Shown here: positions 52,436-63,962 of the stretch, piece after piece
How positions within the stretch are numbered: the first letter of the stretch is position 1
How the letters are laid out: each line of letters starts with the position of its first letter
Origin: Bombella favorum
GTDB taxonomy: Bacteria; Pseudomonadota; Alphaproteobacteria; Acetobacterales; Acetobacteraceae
Assembly (NCBI RefSeq): GCF_014048475.1
Contig: NZ_NWUS01000001.1
Location: 1,106,239-1,170,238 of the forward strand
Reading direction: 5' to 3'
Length of the DNA: 64,000 nt
Translations under genes and position numbers: made by a program
Notes under the pieces: model-generated
Databases searched by the model: none
What the model saw: the letters and a program-made list of their open reading frames with translations, nothing else
What the model was told of the DNA's origin: nothing

Positions 52436-54616
52436 GTGCCCCGTCCCGTTTCTTATAGCCCATTACAAGGGCTTCTCATTCTAGGAAGTATCATCCTGCC
52501 ATCCTGTGTCATGGCCGCAGAGACACCCCAACCATCCCAGAACAAGAAACATGAGACAAACAGCAAAACCGCCGCCTCTCGCAAGCACCCCATAGAATCA
52601 ATTCTTGTCCATGGCAGGGCCCGTACCCTCCTTGCCGGTACGGGGCAAGCGGCCCTGAAAACGGCCACACCGCTGGAAACCACCCCCCAGAACCTGACAG
52701 TCGTTTCCCGGGCTAGAATGGACATGCTCAACAGCCGTACTCTGACAGAAGCCATCCGCTACAGTGCGGGTGTCTCCGACTATGGCGGGAAGGATGACCC
52801 ACGGGGCTATTTTGGGACTATCCGCGGTTTCACACCGGATATCTATTTAGATGGTACACGCACCCCTAATGCCGCCACGTCACAATCTTTTTCCATTGAG
52901 CCTTGGGGCATGGAGGAAATGGACATCATCCGTGGCAGCAGCTCCGCCCTTTATGGTTCCGGCCAGCTTGGGGGCATCATTAATGCCGTCAGCAAACGCC
53001 CTACAAAAAGCCAGGTCAATGTCGTGTCGGTTCAGGGAGGGAGCTACGCCCGGCGCCAAGGAGCTGTGGATATTGGCAGCACTATTGACAAGCAAGGCCA
53101 TTGGATGTGGCGTTTCAACGGGTTGATCCGCAAATCGGGCACCTTTGCCCATCATATCAAGAACAACGAAATTTATGCTGCCCCTTCCCTACGCTGGCAG
53201 CCTTCCTCTCGGACGGATTTCACCTTCCTGAGCAGCTATGAGCAGCTTGATGCAGGGTCCAGCTCGCAGTTTTTGCCGTATGTCGGCACGGTCGTGCCAT
53301 CTCGTTACGGTTCTCTACCTCGCAACTTCCTGTCTGGAGACTGGAACTTTGATGTCTACTCTAAAAGGCAGATTGCCGTTGGCTACGCCCTGAAACAAGA
53401 GCTACTGCCGGGGTGGACCATCTCGCAGAACATGCGCTTTGCCCATATAGACATCCTCTACCGGACAGTCGCCCAGCCAAAATTAATCAAGACGGATACA
53501 ATTTCCCGCACGGCCCTTCTACAATCAGGCAACTACAACACCACAACATTAGACACACGTTCGGAATGGAAAGACCATTTCGGGTCTGTCCATAGCACAT
53601 TACTTACAGGTGTGGATTTCCGCAGTGACTTCATGGCGGAACGGCGTGGGGAAGGAAAAGCACCAAACCTATCCCTCTATCGCCCCGTTTATTCTGCAAT
53701 TGCCATGCCTAGCTATGCTTCCAAGCGCAATTACAATACGACCGGTACACAAACAGGCATTTACGGGCAGGAACAAGCAGACTGGAAACGCTTCTTCCTA
53801 ACACTCTCTGGCCGTGGCGACTTCACGCAGAGCCTACAAGTCAACAATAACAACGGCGGACGGACCTCCCAAAAGAACAATGCCTTCACCGGGCGTGTGG
53901 CCCTGCTCTATCAATCTATCTGGGGTGTGGCTCCTTACATCTCCTACGCCACGTCTTTCAGTCCACAGCTAGGCACAACCCATGATGGCACGGCCTTTTC
54001 CCCGACAAGAGGGCGGTTGCTGGAGGCGGGCATAAAATACAAGCCCCGTAGAGATTCCATTTTCGGAGACAGGTTTCTGCTCACGCTGGATGTCTTCACC
54101 CTGAAAGAACGGAACGAACTGGTGCAGGACCCTGTCTATTCCAGCGACAAAATACAGCTAGGTGCCCAGCGGACCCGTGGTTTTGAAGCCGAATTTGTCG
54201 GACGCCTACCCTATAAAATCGACCTGCTCGCTGCCTTTACTGTGCAGGACCCACGCATTACGAAAGGCAGCACTGCTACGCAAAACCAGGTCGGTCAACG
54301 CCCGACAACGGTTCCCTCCCGCATGGCATCCTTTTTCTTGCGGCGCAGTCTCGCCCTTACACACTCCCTAAGTGCCGGAATTGGTGGTGGCCTACGCTAT
54401 ACAAGCACAACAGCCGGCACCTTACCCAACACCATTATCGTTCCTTCCCAGTTGGTTGGCGATATTGAAGCCCATCTTGATTACCAGCGTTGGCACCTCC
54501 AGCTAAACGGCACCAACATTACCAACTCGAAATATGTTTCCGTATGTACCAGCACGACAAACTGCTCCTACGCTCCCGGCCGTGCTCTGTATGGTGACCT
54601 GTCTTACCGGTGGTAA
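52436..54616 (+). CDS. TonB-dependent siderophore receptor
   Basis: Receptor of 726 residues. GTG 52436 is preferred to ATG 52361: GGAAAAG precedes it, the Fur box would otherwise be coding, and the protein then opens with a signal peptide (LQGLLILGSIILPSCVMAAE). Plug motifs TPQNLTVVSRARMD, RGSSSALYGSGQLGGIINAVSK, and the C-terminal NITNSKYVS-YAPGRALYGDLSYRW match ferrichrome/hydroxamate-type receptors (FhuA/FoxA group). The terminal Trp replaces the more usual Phe. It should be repressed by Fur-iron and import a ferric siderophore; the ligand is not determined. Confidence 0.93.
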   Translation: MPRPVSYSPLQGLLILGSIILPSCVMAAETPQPSQNKKHETNSKTAASRKHPIESILVHGRARTLLAGTGQAALKTATPLETTPQNLTVVSRARMDMLNSRTLTEAIRYSAGVSDYGGKDDPRGYFGTIRGFTPDIYLDGTRTPNAATSQSFSIEPWGMEEMDIIRGSSSALYGSGQLGGIINAVSKRPTKSQVNVVSVQGGSYARRQGAVDIGSTIDKQGHWMWRFNGLIRKSGTFAHHIKNNEIYAAPSLRWQPSSRTDFTFLSSYEQLDAGSSSQFLPYVGTVVPSRYGSLPRNFLSGDWNFDVYSKRQIAVGYALKQELLPGWTISQNMRFAHIDILYRTVAQPKLIKTDTISRTALLQSGNYNTTTLDTRSEWKDHFGSVHSTLLTGVDFRSDFMAERRGEGKAPNLSLYRPVYSAIAMPSYASKRNYNTTGTQTGIYGQEQADWKRFFLTLSGRGDFTQSLQVNNNNGGRTSQKNNAFTGRVALLYQSIWGVAPYISYATSFSPQLGTTHDGTAFSPTRGRLLEAGIKYKPRRDSIFGDRFLLTLDVFTLKERNELVQDPVYSSDKIQLGAQRTRGFEAEFVGRLPYKIDLLAAFTVQDPRITKGSTATQNQVGQRPTTVPSRMASFFLRRSLALTHSLSAGIGGGLRYTSTTAGTLPNTIIVPSQLVGDIEAHLDYQRWHLQLNGTNITNSKYVSVCTSTTNCSYAPGRALYGDLSYRW

Positions 54617-54780
54617 GGGAGAACAATGAGAGGTACCTATTGACGTCTCTTTGTCCTCTTCGCATCCATTGACGCTGATGCGGCGTGACACGGTGATAAT
54701 CTGCAGGCCGTAGCTGTGGCTACCCGCCACGTGGCGCATTGCGGGGTTCGTTGCAGGCCCCGCCGCCGCATCACCTGCCC

Positions 54781-55175
54781 CGATTTCTCCCCGCATGGGC
54801 GGGGAACAGGTCTTCGGGGTGGATTTCGGACGGTCGGGCGACGGTTCATCCCCGCATGGGCGGGGAACAGGTTAGCGGCGAGGCTGCCGTGTGTGGGAGT
54901 GCCGGTTCATCCCCGCATGGGCGGGGAACAGCCCACGATGGCCGATGCATCTCTCCAAGAGAGCGGTTCATCCCCGCATGGGCGGGGAACAGAAAGCCCC
55001 ACTTCCCTGTTATTTCCCTGATGACGGTTCATCCCCGCATGGGCGGGGAACAGGCAGCATCAGTTGCCATTTCCCGCCGCCGCTCCGGTTCATCCCCGCA
55101 TGGGCGGGGAACAGATTCGTTAGGTATCCACGGTAAATGAGTTTCCCGGTTCATCCCCGCATGGGCGGGGAACAG
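54781..55175 (-). CRISPR. type I-E CRISPR array, 7 repeats and 6 spacers
   Basis: Seven copies of a 29-base repeat containing CATCCCCGCATGGGCGGGGA start at 54781, 54842, 54903, 54964, 55025, 55086 and 55147. All six spacers are exactly 32 bases. The first copy, at 54781, differs at a few positions near its outer end (ATTTCT for GTTCAT) and is therefore the leader-distal end. In crRNA orientation (minus strand) repeats end in ATGAACCG, comparable to the 8-base handle of E. coli crRNA. None of the spacers matches another part of the window by eye. Confidence 0.97.
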
Positions 55176-55265
55176 ACTTCCTGCAACGTACTGTAAGACA
55201 TGACTTTTTTTATTGTCAAAGACCGTACCAACTTAAACCAGAATTTAATACCTCACTCCTTCGCT
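55176..55265 (-). promoter_or_regulatory. CRISPR leader
   Basis: AT-rich 90 bases between the cas2 stop and the most recent repeat. In type I-E systems this position holds the array promoter and the IHF site used for spacer integration. Confidence 0.7.
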
Positions 55266-56493
<1,228 letters not shown>

Positions 56494-56497
<4 letters not shown>

Positions 56498-57177
56498 GAC
56501 GCCCGTCGGATCAACATAAGGCCACAGCCAAAGGCCTTGGCCCGCCCAAATCCTTTAACCAGCTGGGCCAGAAAAGCCTCTGGGTCTGTCACTTCCAGCT
56601 GGCCAGTGAAATTCAAAATACCGAACGTGGGTCTATCTTGTTTCCTAATATTAAAACGGGGAAGTAGTTCAGTCCGATAGTCTTCAACCTGCACCTCATC
56701 GGGCGCAAAGGTGAAGCCGGCTTTCTCTCCCTGTCGTGCCAGCCAGAGTTTGCCTTCCTTTTCGGCCAGATCCATTCGCTGCTCTGCCCGTTGTTCCCCA
56801 GAAACATGACGAAGCGCATCCATAACGATATCAACACGCTTGCCAATATCACGCTTCATCCGTGTCGCATTAGCCTGAAGTAGGAAAGCAAGCTTATCAC
56901 CTGCCTTCAATGCAGGATCGAAGATCTTACACTGAGGGGGCTCGAACAGCTCGTTATCATCCCGTGGTGGACGTGGAGACAACGTAAGGAAGCTCCCATC
57001 CTTTTCTGCACGCCAAAGAAAATCCCGCTTCTGGTCGGGGTCCTCTGCAAAGGCAGACCAGAGCATATGATGCTGCGAAGACCGCCTCTGCCCTGTATCA
57101 GGCTCTTTCAAAGCGGCTTCCAGAACACGAACGGCAGGGCTGCGGGAAAGGCGGATTCTACTTAGATACCAGCTCAT
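56494..57177 (-). CDS. cas6e: Cas6e crRNA endoribonuclease
   Basis: Cascade subunit (227 residues) that cuts the repeat RNA and stays on the crRNA 3' hairpin. The conserved H36 of HHMLWSAF aligns with catalytic H20 of E. coli Cas6e, and the C-terminal GRAKAFGCGLMLIRR is the glycine-rich loop of Cas6. Overlaps cas5e and cas1 by four bases. Confidence 0.95.
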
Positions 57178-57866
57178 TTCATCGTCTTCCCTAGCAGTTC
57201 AACATGACGTATTCCGACATCCCGTGCAGCAAAGTGCCAGCGTTGCCGGTCCAACGGAATATCATGCACATAATCCCGCTGACTGCCCTCCTCACCAACA
57301 ACCATGACCTTTTTAGAAAGATCAACGTGTTGGGAGAGCCAGATAGGCACTTTCACCTGCCCTAGGGCCTCCTCGACCGTATCGGCCTGCACGATCTGAG
57401 GGTTCAGAGGGGATGAAAGCGGGCAGGATTTACGCCCCAGATAGAGCGTAAAATGCGGTTTGCGTAATGCGGCCGCTATCTCCTCTAGCCCTTCGCCCTG
57501 CACAGCGACGCCGTAGAACACGCCTGCCCGATAATCACGCAGAGTAATGCTAGTTGTCAGCCGCCCTCCCGCTTTCCGAATTGCCTCCGGGCGGGAGTTT
57601 GGCTTCTTCACCGCCGCCGCGGGGACGGACTGAATGGTATGGAAGTCACGCAAGGCCGTGCCGCTATCGAATATGGCGACATCAATCTTCAGACTATCGA
57701 GCCCGGAAAAATCACCGCCACGCCGAATACCTAAAGCAGCTCCCATCAACCCGATCAGTGCGGAATGACCCGGCCAAAGCAACGAACCACGCCGCTCATG
57801 CCCAGCCAGCTCGCCCATCGCCCCCAAAGAGGCCGAGAGCGAGAACACCAGATAAGGGGACGCCAT
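57174..57866 (-). CDS. cas5e: Cas5e (CasD), Cascade subunit
   Basis: Cascade subunit of 230 residues that binds the 5' handle of the crRNA. Family signatures are MASPYLVFSLSASLGAMGE, GHSALIGLMGAALGIRR and VQADTVEEAL. ATG 57866 follows a GTG three bases upstream; either could start translation. Overlaps cas7e and cas6e. Confidence 0.94.
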   Translation of the reverse strand: MASPYLVFSLSASLGAMGELAGHERRGSLLWPGHSALIGLMGAALGIRRGGDFSGLDSLKIDVAIFDSGTALRDFHTIQSVPAAAVKKPNSRPEAIRKAGGRLTTSITLRDYRAGVFYGVAVQGEGLEEIAAALRKPHFTLYLGRKSCPLSSPLNPQIVQADTVEEALGQVKVPIWLSQHVDLSKKVMVVGEEGSQRDYVHDIPLDRQRWHFAARDVGIRHVELLGKTMK

Positions 57867-58930
57867 CACTCACCCCGCACAGCTTTACCAGCAAAGGCGG
57901 CAAGTTCATCCAGCGTTCCGTTTTCGCCCACACACAATTTCGCTTCGGCAGCCCAGCACTGCCCGTAGGCATCATCAATAGCCTTCCGGGTCTCTTCCAG
58001 CTTCTTGATGGAGCTCGCCAACAGATTGTCACCTTTTACGGCATGGAAGAAAGCACCAGACAGATCACGGGGAGCCTGCTCGCCTTGTTCTGCCAGCATA
58101 TAATGTGCCCGTGGCCGATGGGCGTAGCTATTCTGCTTACCACGAGGCGTAGCCTGAGACAGAGAACGAGCCAATGCCTCCATGGCCTTGGCAGCAAGTT
58201 CCCTGTCACCATTCAGATTCTCAACCAGCAGGTCCAGATTGACACATACATACTGGTAAAACACACCCGTGCCAAAAGCGCTTTCACCGATATGACCGGC
58301 CCCACGCTCATCATCTTTATTCAGATCATCCACAGCGGAGAACCAGTCTTCCTGTGCTACTGAACGATGAGTCGTGAACGCATGAGCCACCTGCACAGCG
58401 GCATCCCGATTAAAATCAGCATCAGAGGCCAACATACGCCCGAACATGGCGATATCCACCGCTCCATCAGCCCGACGCAGAACCTCTTTTTTCAGGTCTT
58501 TATCTTTGGGTAGCTTCTCCCCAGCAGCAGCTTTTTCGGCCAGCTCTTCTGCCAGTTTCCATTCATCTGGTGAAATAAAGGCGAGCGTTGTAGCGATTTG
58601 TTCGCCCGTTTCCTTATCAGCTGCTTCCAATTTACCGAAAATACTGGCGACAGTGCTTGCGCTCTCCTGAGCTTTTTTCTCGGAAACGCCCTTACTCACA
58701 AGATGCTGCACCAGCCCACCATGCAGACGTTTAGTCCTTGTCCCCATATGGTCTGCGAGGTCGAGACTGAAGAACGTGCTTTCCCGCAAAGCCCGTTTGA
58801 CTGACTGTGAGGAGTGGCGCATACGCACCTCCCCACCAATCACGGCCTGTTTGGGGCGTCCCATATCGTCACGATTGGGATTAGAAAGACCATAAGTTGT
58901 CAGAACATGGAACTGGACAAAATTTGTCAT
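57866..58930 (-). CDS. cas7e: Cas7e (CasC/Cse4), Cascade backbone
   Basis: Backbone subunit of 354 residues, six copies of which line the crRNA. The start FVQFHVLTTYGLSNPNRDDMG is the CasC signature, followed by FFSLDLADHMGTRTKRLHG and later VATRALNRP-like RNA-binding region (VDDLNKDDERGAGHIGESAF). It is separated from cse2 by 53 bases, overlaps cas5e at its 3' end. Confidence 0.95.
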   Translation of the reverse strand: MTNFVQFHVLTTYGLSNPNRDDMGRPKQAVIGGEVRMRHSSQSVKRALRESTFFSLDLADHMGTRTKRLHGGLVQHLVSKGVSEKKAQESASTVASIFGKLEAADKETGEQIATTLAFISPDEWKLAEELAEKAAAGEKLPKDKDLKKEVLRRADGAVDIAMFGRMLASDADFNRDAAVQVAHAFTTHRSVAQEDWFSAVDDLNKDDERGAGHIGESAFGTGVFYQYVCVNLDLLVENLNGDRELAAKAMEALARSLSQATPRGKQNSYAHRPRAHYMLAEQGEQAPRDLSGAFFHAVKGDNLLASSIKKLEETRKAIDDAYGQCWAAEAKLCVGENGTLDELAAFAGKAVRGE

Positions 58931-58983
58931 GATACAAAAACCTACTCAATAGATGGGTTAAAACGAGACCAGCAACATATGTG

Positions 58984-59532
58984 CTATTCTGTCTTGTCTC
59001 CTGAATTCGCAGCGCCAAAATAATCGAGACACCAGCGGGTCTTGGTCCGATCATTCCAGAACATGACATCCCTTGCGAGGGCTGCAACATTGCAACGGTA
59101 GTCAGCTATCTGCACAGCACGCCGCAATAATGTAGCCAGTTCTTCATCTTCGGCTGTCATTAACTGCTTGAACCTTAGAGGCGACAATAATGGTTCCTTA
59201 TCTGCCCCTCTAAGCCGCTCTGCCAATGTGCTTTGGCTATGCGTCCGCACACTACCAAGTATCTCAACCAGCCGACAAAAACGTTTCAGCTCATGCTCTC
59301 GCACATTCAACGTATGCACCAAACGATGCACTTCCGGTTCAAACAGAAGGTCAGGGAAACCACCACGACGTAACTTCGCACTGAGTGCGCGCGCCGCTGT
59401 TTGGCCTTGTGCCTTCTCCGTTTCATCCTTCCCGCTTTTTGCTGCATCCTTCGACACAGACTGCGTGCGTGGAGCAAGATTCTTTTGCCACCACTCAAAG
59501 ACCTTCACGCCAATGTCTGTTCTTTCACTCAT
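58984..59532 (-). CDS. cse2: Cse2 (CasB), Cascade small subunit
   Basis: All-helical small subunit of 182 residues (CasB). Helical segments such as TAARALSAKLRRGGFPDLLFE and LAERLRGADKEPLLSPLRF fit CasB. Overlaps cse1 by eight bases. It contacts the non-target strand in Cascade. Confidence 0.9.
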   Translation of the reverse strand: MSERTDIGVKVFEWWQKNLAPRTQSVSKDAAKSGKDETEKAQGQTAARALSAKLRRGGFPDLLFEPEVHRLVHTLNVREHELKRFCRLVEILGSVRTHSQSTLAERLRGADKEPLLSPLRFKQLMTAEDEELATLLRRAVQIADYRCNVAALARDVMFWNDRTKTRWCLDYFGAANSGDKTE

Positions 59533-61018
59533 GCGGCCTCTTCCTCTTCTTTTGCGGGACGGGGAGACCCAATGCTGTAAATAGGGCTGGACCTGCCTTC
59601 TTGCCGTATCCCCACAACTCTATGTTCAGAAACTTCCGGGCTTCGGCAATTTTCTTCATGCTCTGCATGTCACGCTCGGAAAGTCCCGGCAAAGCAACAG
59701 CTTCAAACTGATCCAAAGCCTGCTTTCGCAATACCTTCAGCCACTCTTCAGAGGGTTTCTCGCCTGCGGCTATCTGGTGGAAACACTGATAAAAAGCAGG
59801 TTCGGTTTTCAGGTAAAACTCTTCACGTTGCGCTTCTCGTGCTTCACCGGCATCCAGAACAGATGATAAGGCCCGGTTCAACATGGCTGCTACCATCTCG
59901 GCAGCTTCAATAAAGCCCCGTAAAGACTCTTCAGCATCCTCGGACAGACGAGAAAGTGGCTGACGGGAATAGACAAAGTCTCTCGGGCTCATGTTGTTCA
60001 TGGCCCAGCCCGCTACAATAACGGACGCCTCATCTCCTCTCTCTTGTCCACACCACTCTCTCACGATCAGTGCCAAGCTAGCCAAACGCTCTTCATGTGC
60101 TTTTTTAGGCTCACTTTCCGCAATGACACCCAGCCAGTTACGATAGCCAAACCGTCCAGCCCGTGGATGACGTGGAAGCCACTCCTCTGTGACCTTTATC
60201 CGGTAATAAGGGCTTAGAGGATGCCACCATCCGGCATAATTCGTGCCATAGGGCCGCTGTATGACGCCCGTCACACCCTCATCATCCCCTACAAGGCGCA
60301 GACGGCGGGGCATACCGAAAAACGCCTCCACATCAAAGCGTCTTGTCCCGTCTGATGGAAAGACAGACGTCTGCCCAGGTTCTGATGTCCGTGTCGGCCT
60401 CATCCACGGCAGGTCTTTCATATCGGATGGTTGACCAAACGGAACATTGAGCCAGACGAGGTCCCATAGTTCTTCACCGGGATCGAGAAGTGTCACGAGT
60501 GGCCCACCACCACGCATGGAAGTGCGGTTTCCGGCCCCACCAGAGGGAGCAAAGTCCTGCAATGTGTAAAGCGCCATCGCCGCTTCCGGTAGAGAAAGAC
60601 ACGGATAACGGTTACGATGCACCATGACGTCGATATTATTACGCATGGTCTGCCCACCCGCACTATCGATGAACAGCATATCAACCGGATTGGGAGAGCC
60701 TGAAAGTTTCTCCATGTCCTGAAGAAAACGGGGGCCATCACCCAGAAGATGAAAGGCCGGCTCATAAGCCGCTAACTTTGTCTTCAAAAGGTCCGGATCA
60801 GCCCGCCTACGGGCCCGCCAATCCTTCTTATTCGCTGGTGGATCTGCCAGATAAACAAGCCCGATCAACAACTCTAAACAGGCAACATTCAGATCAGGAC
60901 GTACCCAATCTGGGAAAATTATGCCCTCTTCTGCCATTTGCCATGGTGCAATAATCCGCCTGCTACCATCGGCACATCGTACAGGAATCCACGGGTCTGT
61001 TATCAGATTTAGAGACAC
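59525..61018 (-). CDS. cas8e: Cas8e/Cse1 (CasA), Cascade large subunit
   Basis: PAM-recognising large subunit of 497 residues (CasA). The N-terminus SLNLITDPWIPVRCADG and the C-terminal four-helix bundle region (FIEAAEMVAAMLNRALSS) are typical. Start is GTG 61018; the 171-base gap upstream contains a 10-bp inverted repeat. It recruits Cas3 after R-loop formation. Confidence 0.94.
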   Translation of the reverse strand: MSLNLITDPWIPVRCADGSRRIIAPWQMAEEGIIFPDWVRPDLNVACLELLIGLVYLADPPANKKDWRARRRADPDLLKTKLAAYEPAFHLLGDGPRFLQDMEKLSGSPNPVDMLFIDSAGGQTMRNNIDVMVHRNRYPCLSLPEAAMALYTLQDFAPSGGAGNRTSMRGGGPLVTLLDPGEELWDLVWLNVPFGQPSDMKDLPWMRPTRTSEPGQTSVFPSDGTRRFDVEAFFGMPRRLRLVGDDEGVTGVIQRPYGTNYAGWWHPLSPYYRIKVTEEWLPRHPRAGRFGYRNWLGVIAESEPKKAHEERLASLALIVREWCGQERGDEASVIVAGWAMNNMSPRDFVYSRQPLSRLSEDAEESLRGFIEAAEMVAAMLNRALSSVLDAGEAREAQREEFYLKTEPAFYQCFHQIAAGEKPSEEWLKVLRKQALDQFEAVALPGLSERDMQSMKKIAEARKFLNIELWGYGKKAGPALFTALGLPVPQKKRKRPHE

Positions 61019-61110
61019 CAGAAACCTCTAGGGTTACAAAATCAACCATCTACTGTCTCTCCATACGCCAGCATAAAGAGTACAGCACTTCGATATCACC
61101 CTGCATCAGA

Positions 61111-61164
61111 TCCAGTCTATTAACAAGACATAAATCAAAAAAGCATAGCTGATGATAGACTGGA
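61111..61164. repeat. 10-bp inverted repeat in the cas3-cse1 intergenic region
   Basis: TCCAGTCTAT (61111-61120) and ATAGACTGGA (61155-61164) are exact reverse complements, 34 bases apart, in an AT-rich gap upstream of the Cascade operon. It may be an operator (for example for an H-NS/LeuO-like switch) or form a stem in the cas3 transcript 3' end. Confidence 0.55.
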
Positions 61165-61189
61165 ATAAATTATTATAATGTCTCAATTA

Positions 61190-63712
61190 TTAAGAATGGC
61201 ATATAGTCAGCCCTATATCATTCCTATAACAAAGACCCTGACAGATAGTTCCATCTATTTCAGGAACCGGACATATGGTAACAACATTCTTCTTCCATTG
61301 CGGCCAGTCTTTTTGAGCCTCGTGAATATCGGCCCTATCCTGATCTGGAAGGTCTAACCCCACAAGCCGCTTGCTCCTCACAGACACTTCCGACAAGGCC
61401 CACAAAGCCGCCAGCTCACTTCTGCTCAATTCATCAGAAAGACCCCCTTCGGCCTGCGCCCATGGAACAAGGCCGTGGTCTGTCTGGCGGGCCAAGGCAA
61501 GAATCCGAGTTTCATCCCCAAACCGGGTAGGATAGGTCGTATCATCCGCACCACAGCCGCCCTTCCGGTAGCCATATTCAATAGTGGCAAGATTCTGAAG
61601 AGCACGCTGCCGTGCAGCCATGGCCTTTCCGTACCCTTCCGCCTCTGCACTCTCCAATACGGAAGGTAAGCTTTCTACCTCATCACCATGCACAGCTTCT
61701 ATCAGGGGACGCAAACCATCTGGCGTCTTGATTTCGCCGGCCTTGAATAAGGCCGAAGCCGTCCGCCACATATCCGGCAATGAATAAACCCAAGCCCCCC
61801 TCTCCAAAACTTTCTGCAACCAACGGTCATCCTGCACATCGGCAGGGTCTGGTGACAGGACCTTTAAGATGGGTGAGGGGACGGGACGTTGGGTAGCAGG
61901 CCGTACATCCATATGCCGCCATAGACGACCGACACGCTGTATCAGAGACCCAATCGGGGCCAAATCGGACACCATGACGTCAAAATCCAGATCCAACGAG
62001 GCTTCAACAATTTGTGTCGAAACCAGAACAAACCCTTTACGGTCAGTCCCATTCCGCCCCACACGATTCAGCACGTCCTGTTCCAGCTTTTTACGATCAC
62101 ACAAAGCAAAACGAGCATGTAAAAGATGCGCTTGCACACCTTTAGCCCGCAACGCATCGACCGCAGCAATAGCATCATCTACAGCATTACGAACCCATAC
62201 ACAGGCCGCTCCATCCGCTGCGGATTGAGCAATATAATGTACCGCTTCATCCATCGTAGAAAGTCGCTCCACTAGGACAGGCCCTTTCTGCGGCCGAGCA
62301 TCGTCATCAAACTGTGTTACAGTCTCCCCCCCAGCAATAGTTATGGCTGGATAGGCGTGAGATTCAGAAATACCGCCGTACGTCTCCAAAAGGCGGGCCC
62401 GTAATTTGAGTGGCAGAGTCGCCGTTAACAATATGGCTGAGCCTCCCATGGCCCTATGCATCCGCAACAAAGCCACCAGTTCTTCTGCGATATAAGGCTC
62501 TCCCATCTCGTGAACCTCATCGACAACCAATATCTTGGAAGCAAGACCATAATGCCGCAATGTCTGAAACCGTACCGGCAGAACGGACAGCAAAGCCTGA
62601 TCAATCGTGCCTATCCCGACATCAGCCAGCAAGGCCCGTCTATTATCTGAAGCCAACCACTCGGCACTTGTCACGCCGGATTGGTCATCAGATTTACCCG
62701 TCCTGCTCCCCTCATTTACAAGATCACGAAACGGCACAGACAAGCCGGCCCGACCATGAGCGAGAGTCAAAGACGGGTTTGTAAACATTCTCTCCATGAC
62801 CTGCTTGGCCCGACCAAACATAGCGTCAGCCGTAGCCATAGTTGGCAGAGCAAAAAACAACCCCCGCCCTTTCCCTGCCAGGATCATACGTTGCGCCAGG
62901 ATAAGAGCGGCTTCCGTTTTACCAACCCCGGTTTCGGCTTCCAGTACAACCAGTGTGGGGCCTTTTGGCAAAGCCAGAGACACACACGCCTCTTGTAATG
63001 GCCTTAGTGCAAAATCAAACAACGCCCCTTCACGAGCCATTGTTCCACTTAGGCCAGCTTCTTTCACAGCTTTTTGGGCAATGACACGTGCCTCTTCCAG
63101 GTACGCCTCCGGTTCTAACTCCAATGCCTTAGGAGAGAACCACGTTGTATTAGACCCTATCCAGTCGGCTGCTGTACAGAAACCAGGCAGCCACCAAGAA
63201 AAACTTATGGCCGCTTCCTCATCTAAAGAATCAAGAGAAGCCTCGGGCCAAAGCTGCTTAAAAAGCTCCAACAAACGTTGTGCTGCTTCATGACCCTCTC
63301 CAACAGCCCGCAAACATTTCCTTCGTTCGCGCCTTTGCAGATTTGTTTGAGGAGGGCGGCCATGATGCCCAGCCACGGCGGCATATAAAACTTCTCGAAC
63401 TTCTTCTGTACCGCCTAGCCAATCTGCTAACCAATCATCTTCAGTCAACAGAAGAATTTCAGTTAATTCCCAATGCGTAAATGGTTGATATGCCCCCTCA
63501 CGCAACACACCTCGAAATGTTTCACTGAATTTTCCTAAATCATGCAGGCCAGCTAGTGCAATAAAGGCTTGTTTTAATTCAAATGGCCAAGGTGATTCTA
63601 TAATCAGTTGCTCAGCGACAGCCGCTACATCGAGCATGTGATAAATTGCTGGATGTTCAATAATCTCAGGAGGATGGGCACTCTTAGCGGGCCAATCAAG
63701 CCATTCTTTCAT
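61190..63712 (-). CDS. cas3: Cas3 nuclease-helicase
   Basis: Cas3 of 840 residues. The HD nuclease has H57-D58 in AGLHDLGKF and a second His pair in AVAGHHGRPP. The helicase has Walker A EAETGVGKTEAAL near residue 250 and the DExH box VVDEVHEMG near 395, then QIVEASLDLDFD and IQRVGRLWRH as motifs V and VI. It degrades DNA recruited by Cascade. First gene in the locus, transcribed toward the array, with the promoter in the 173-base space before tRNA-Met. Confidence 0.95.
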   Translation of the reverse strand: MKEWLDWPAKSAHPPEIIEHPAIYHMLDVAAVAEQLIIESPWPFELKQAFIALAGLHDLGKFSETFRGVLREGAYQPFTHWELTEILLLTEDDWLADWLGGTEEVREVLYAAVAGHHGRPPQTNLQRRERRKCLRAVGEGHEAAQRLLELFKQLWPEASLDSLDEEAAISFSWWLPGFCTAADWIGSNTTWFSPKALELEPEAYLEEARVIAQKAVKEAGLSGTMAREGALFDFALRPLQEACVSLALPKGPTLVVLEAETGVGKTEAALILAQRMILAGKGRGLFFALPTMATADAMFGRAKQVMERMFTNPSLTLAHGRAGLSVPFRDLVNEGSRTGKSDDQSGVTSAEWLASDNRRALLADVGIGTIDQALLSVLPVRFQTLRHYGLASKILVVDEVHEMGEPYIAEELVALLRMHRAMGGSAILLTATLPLKLRARLLETYGGISESHAYPAITIAGGETVTQFDDDARPQKGPVLVERLSTMDEAVHYIAQSAADGAACVWVRNAVDDAIAAVDALRAKGVQAHLLHARFALCDRKKLEQDVLNRVGRNGTDRKGFVLVSTQIVEASLDLDFDVMVSDLAPIGSLIQRVGRLWRHMDVRPATQRPVPSPILKVLSPDPADVQDDRWLQKVLERGAWVYSLPDMWRTASALFKAGEIKTPDGLRPLIEAVHGDEVESLPSVLESAEAEGYGKAMAARQRALQNLATIEYGYRKGGCGADDTTYPTRFGDETRILALARQTDHGLVPWAQAEGGLSDELSRSELAALWALSEVSVRSKRLVGLDLPDQDRADIHEAQKDWPQWKKNVVTICPVPEIDGTICQGLCYRNDIGLTICHS

Positions 63713-63885
63713 CTGATTTCTCTCCCCCCGAAAATGAAACTCTCGACTACATCGAGCGTAACAGGCGATTAGGGAGATTCAAATGATTTTTTTATATCAC
63801 TACCCACGCGACACCGATTCAACCGAGCGAGTTGGAGTTGCGGCGTTTTATCGGGTTATTTTAGATTGTGGGGGGGGTGTATATT

Positions 63886-63962
<77 letters not shown>

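Noticed and set aside
54716..55140. Open frames of 80-130 codons across the CRISPR array
   Set aside because: They are created by the repeated unit, which translates to a recurring HPRMGGEQ-type sequence; no real protein.
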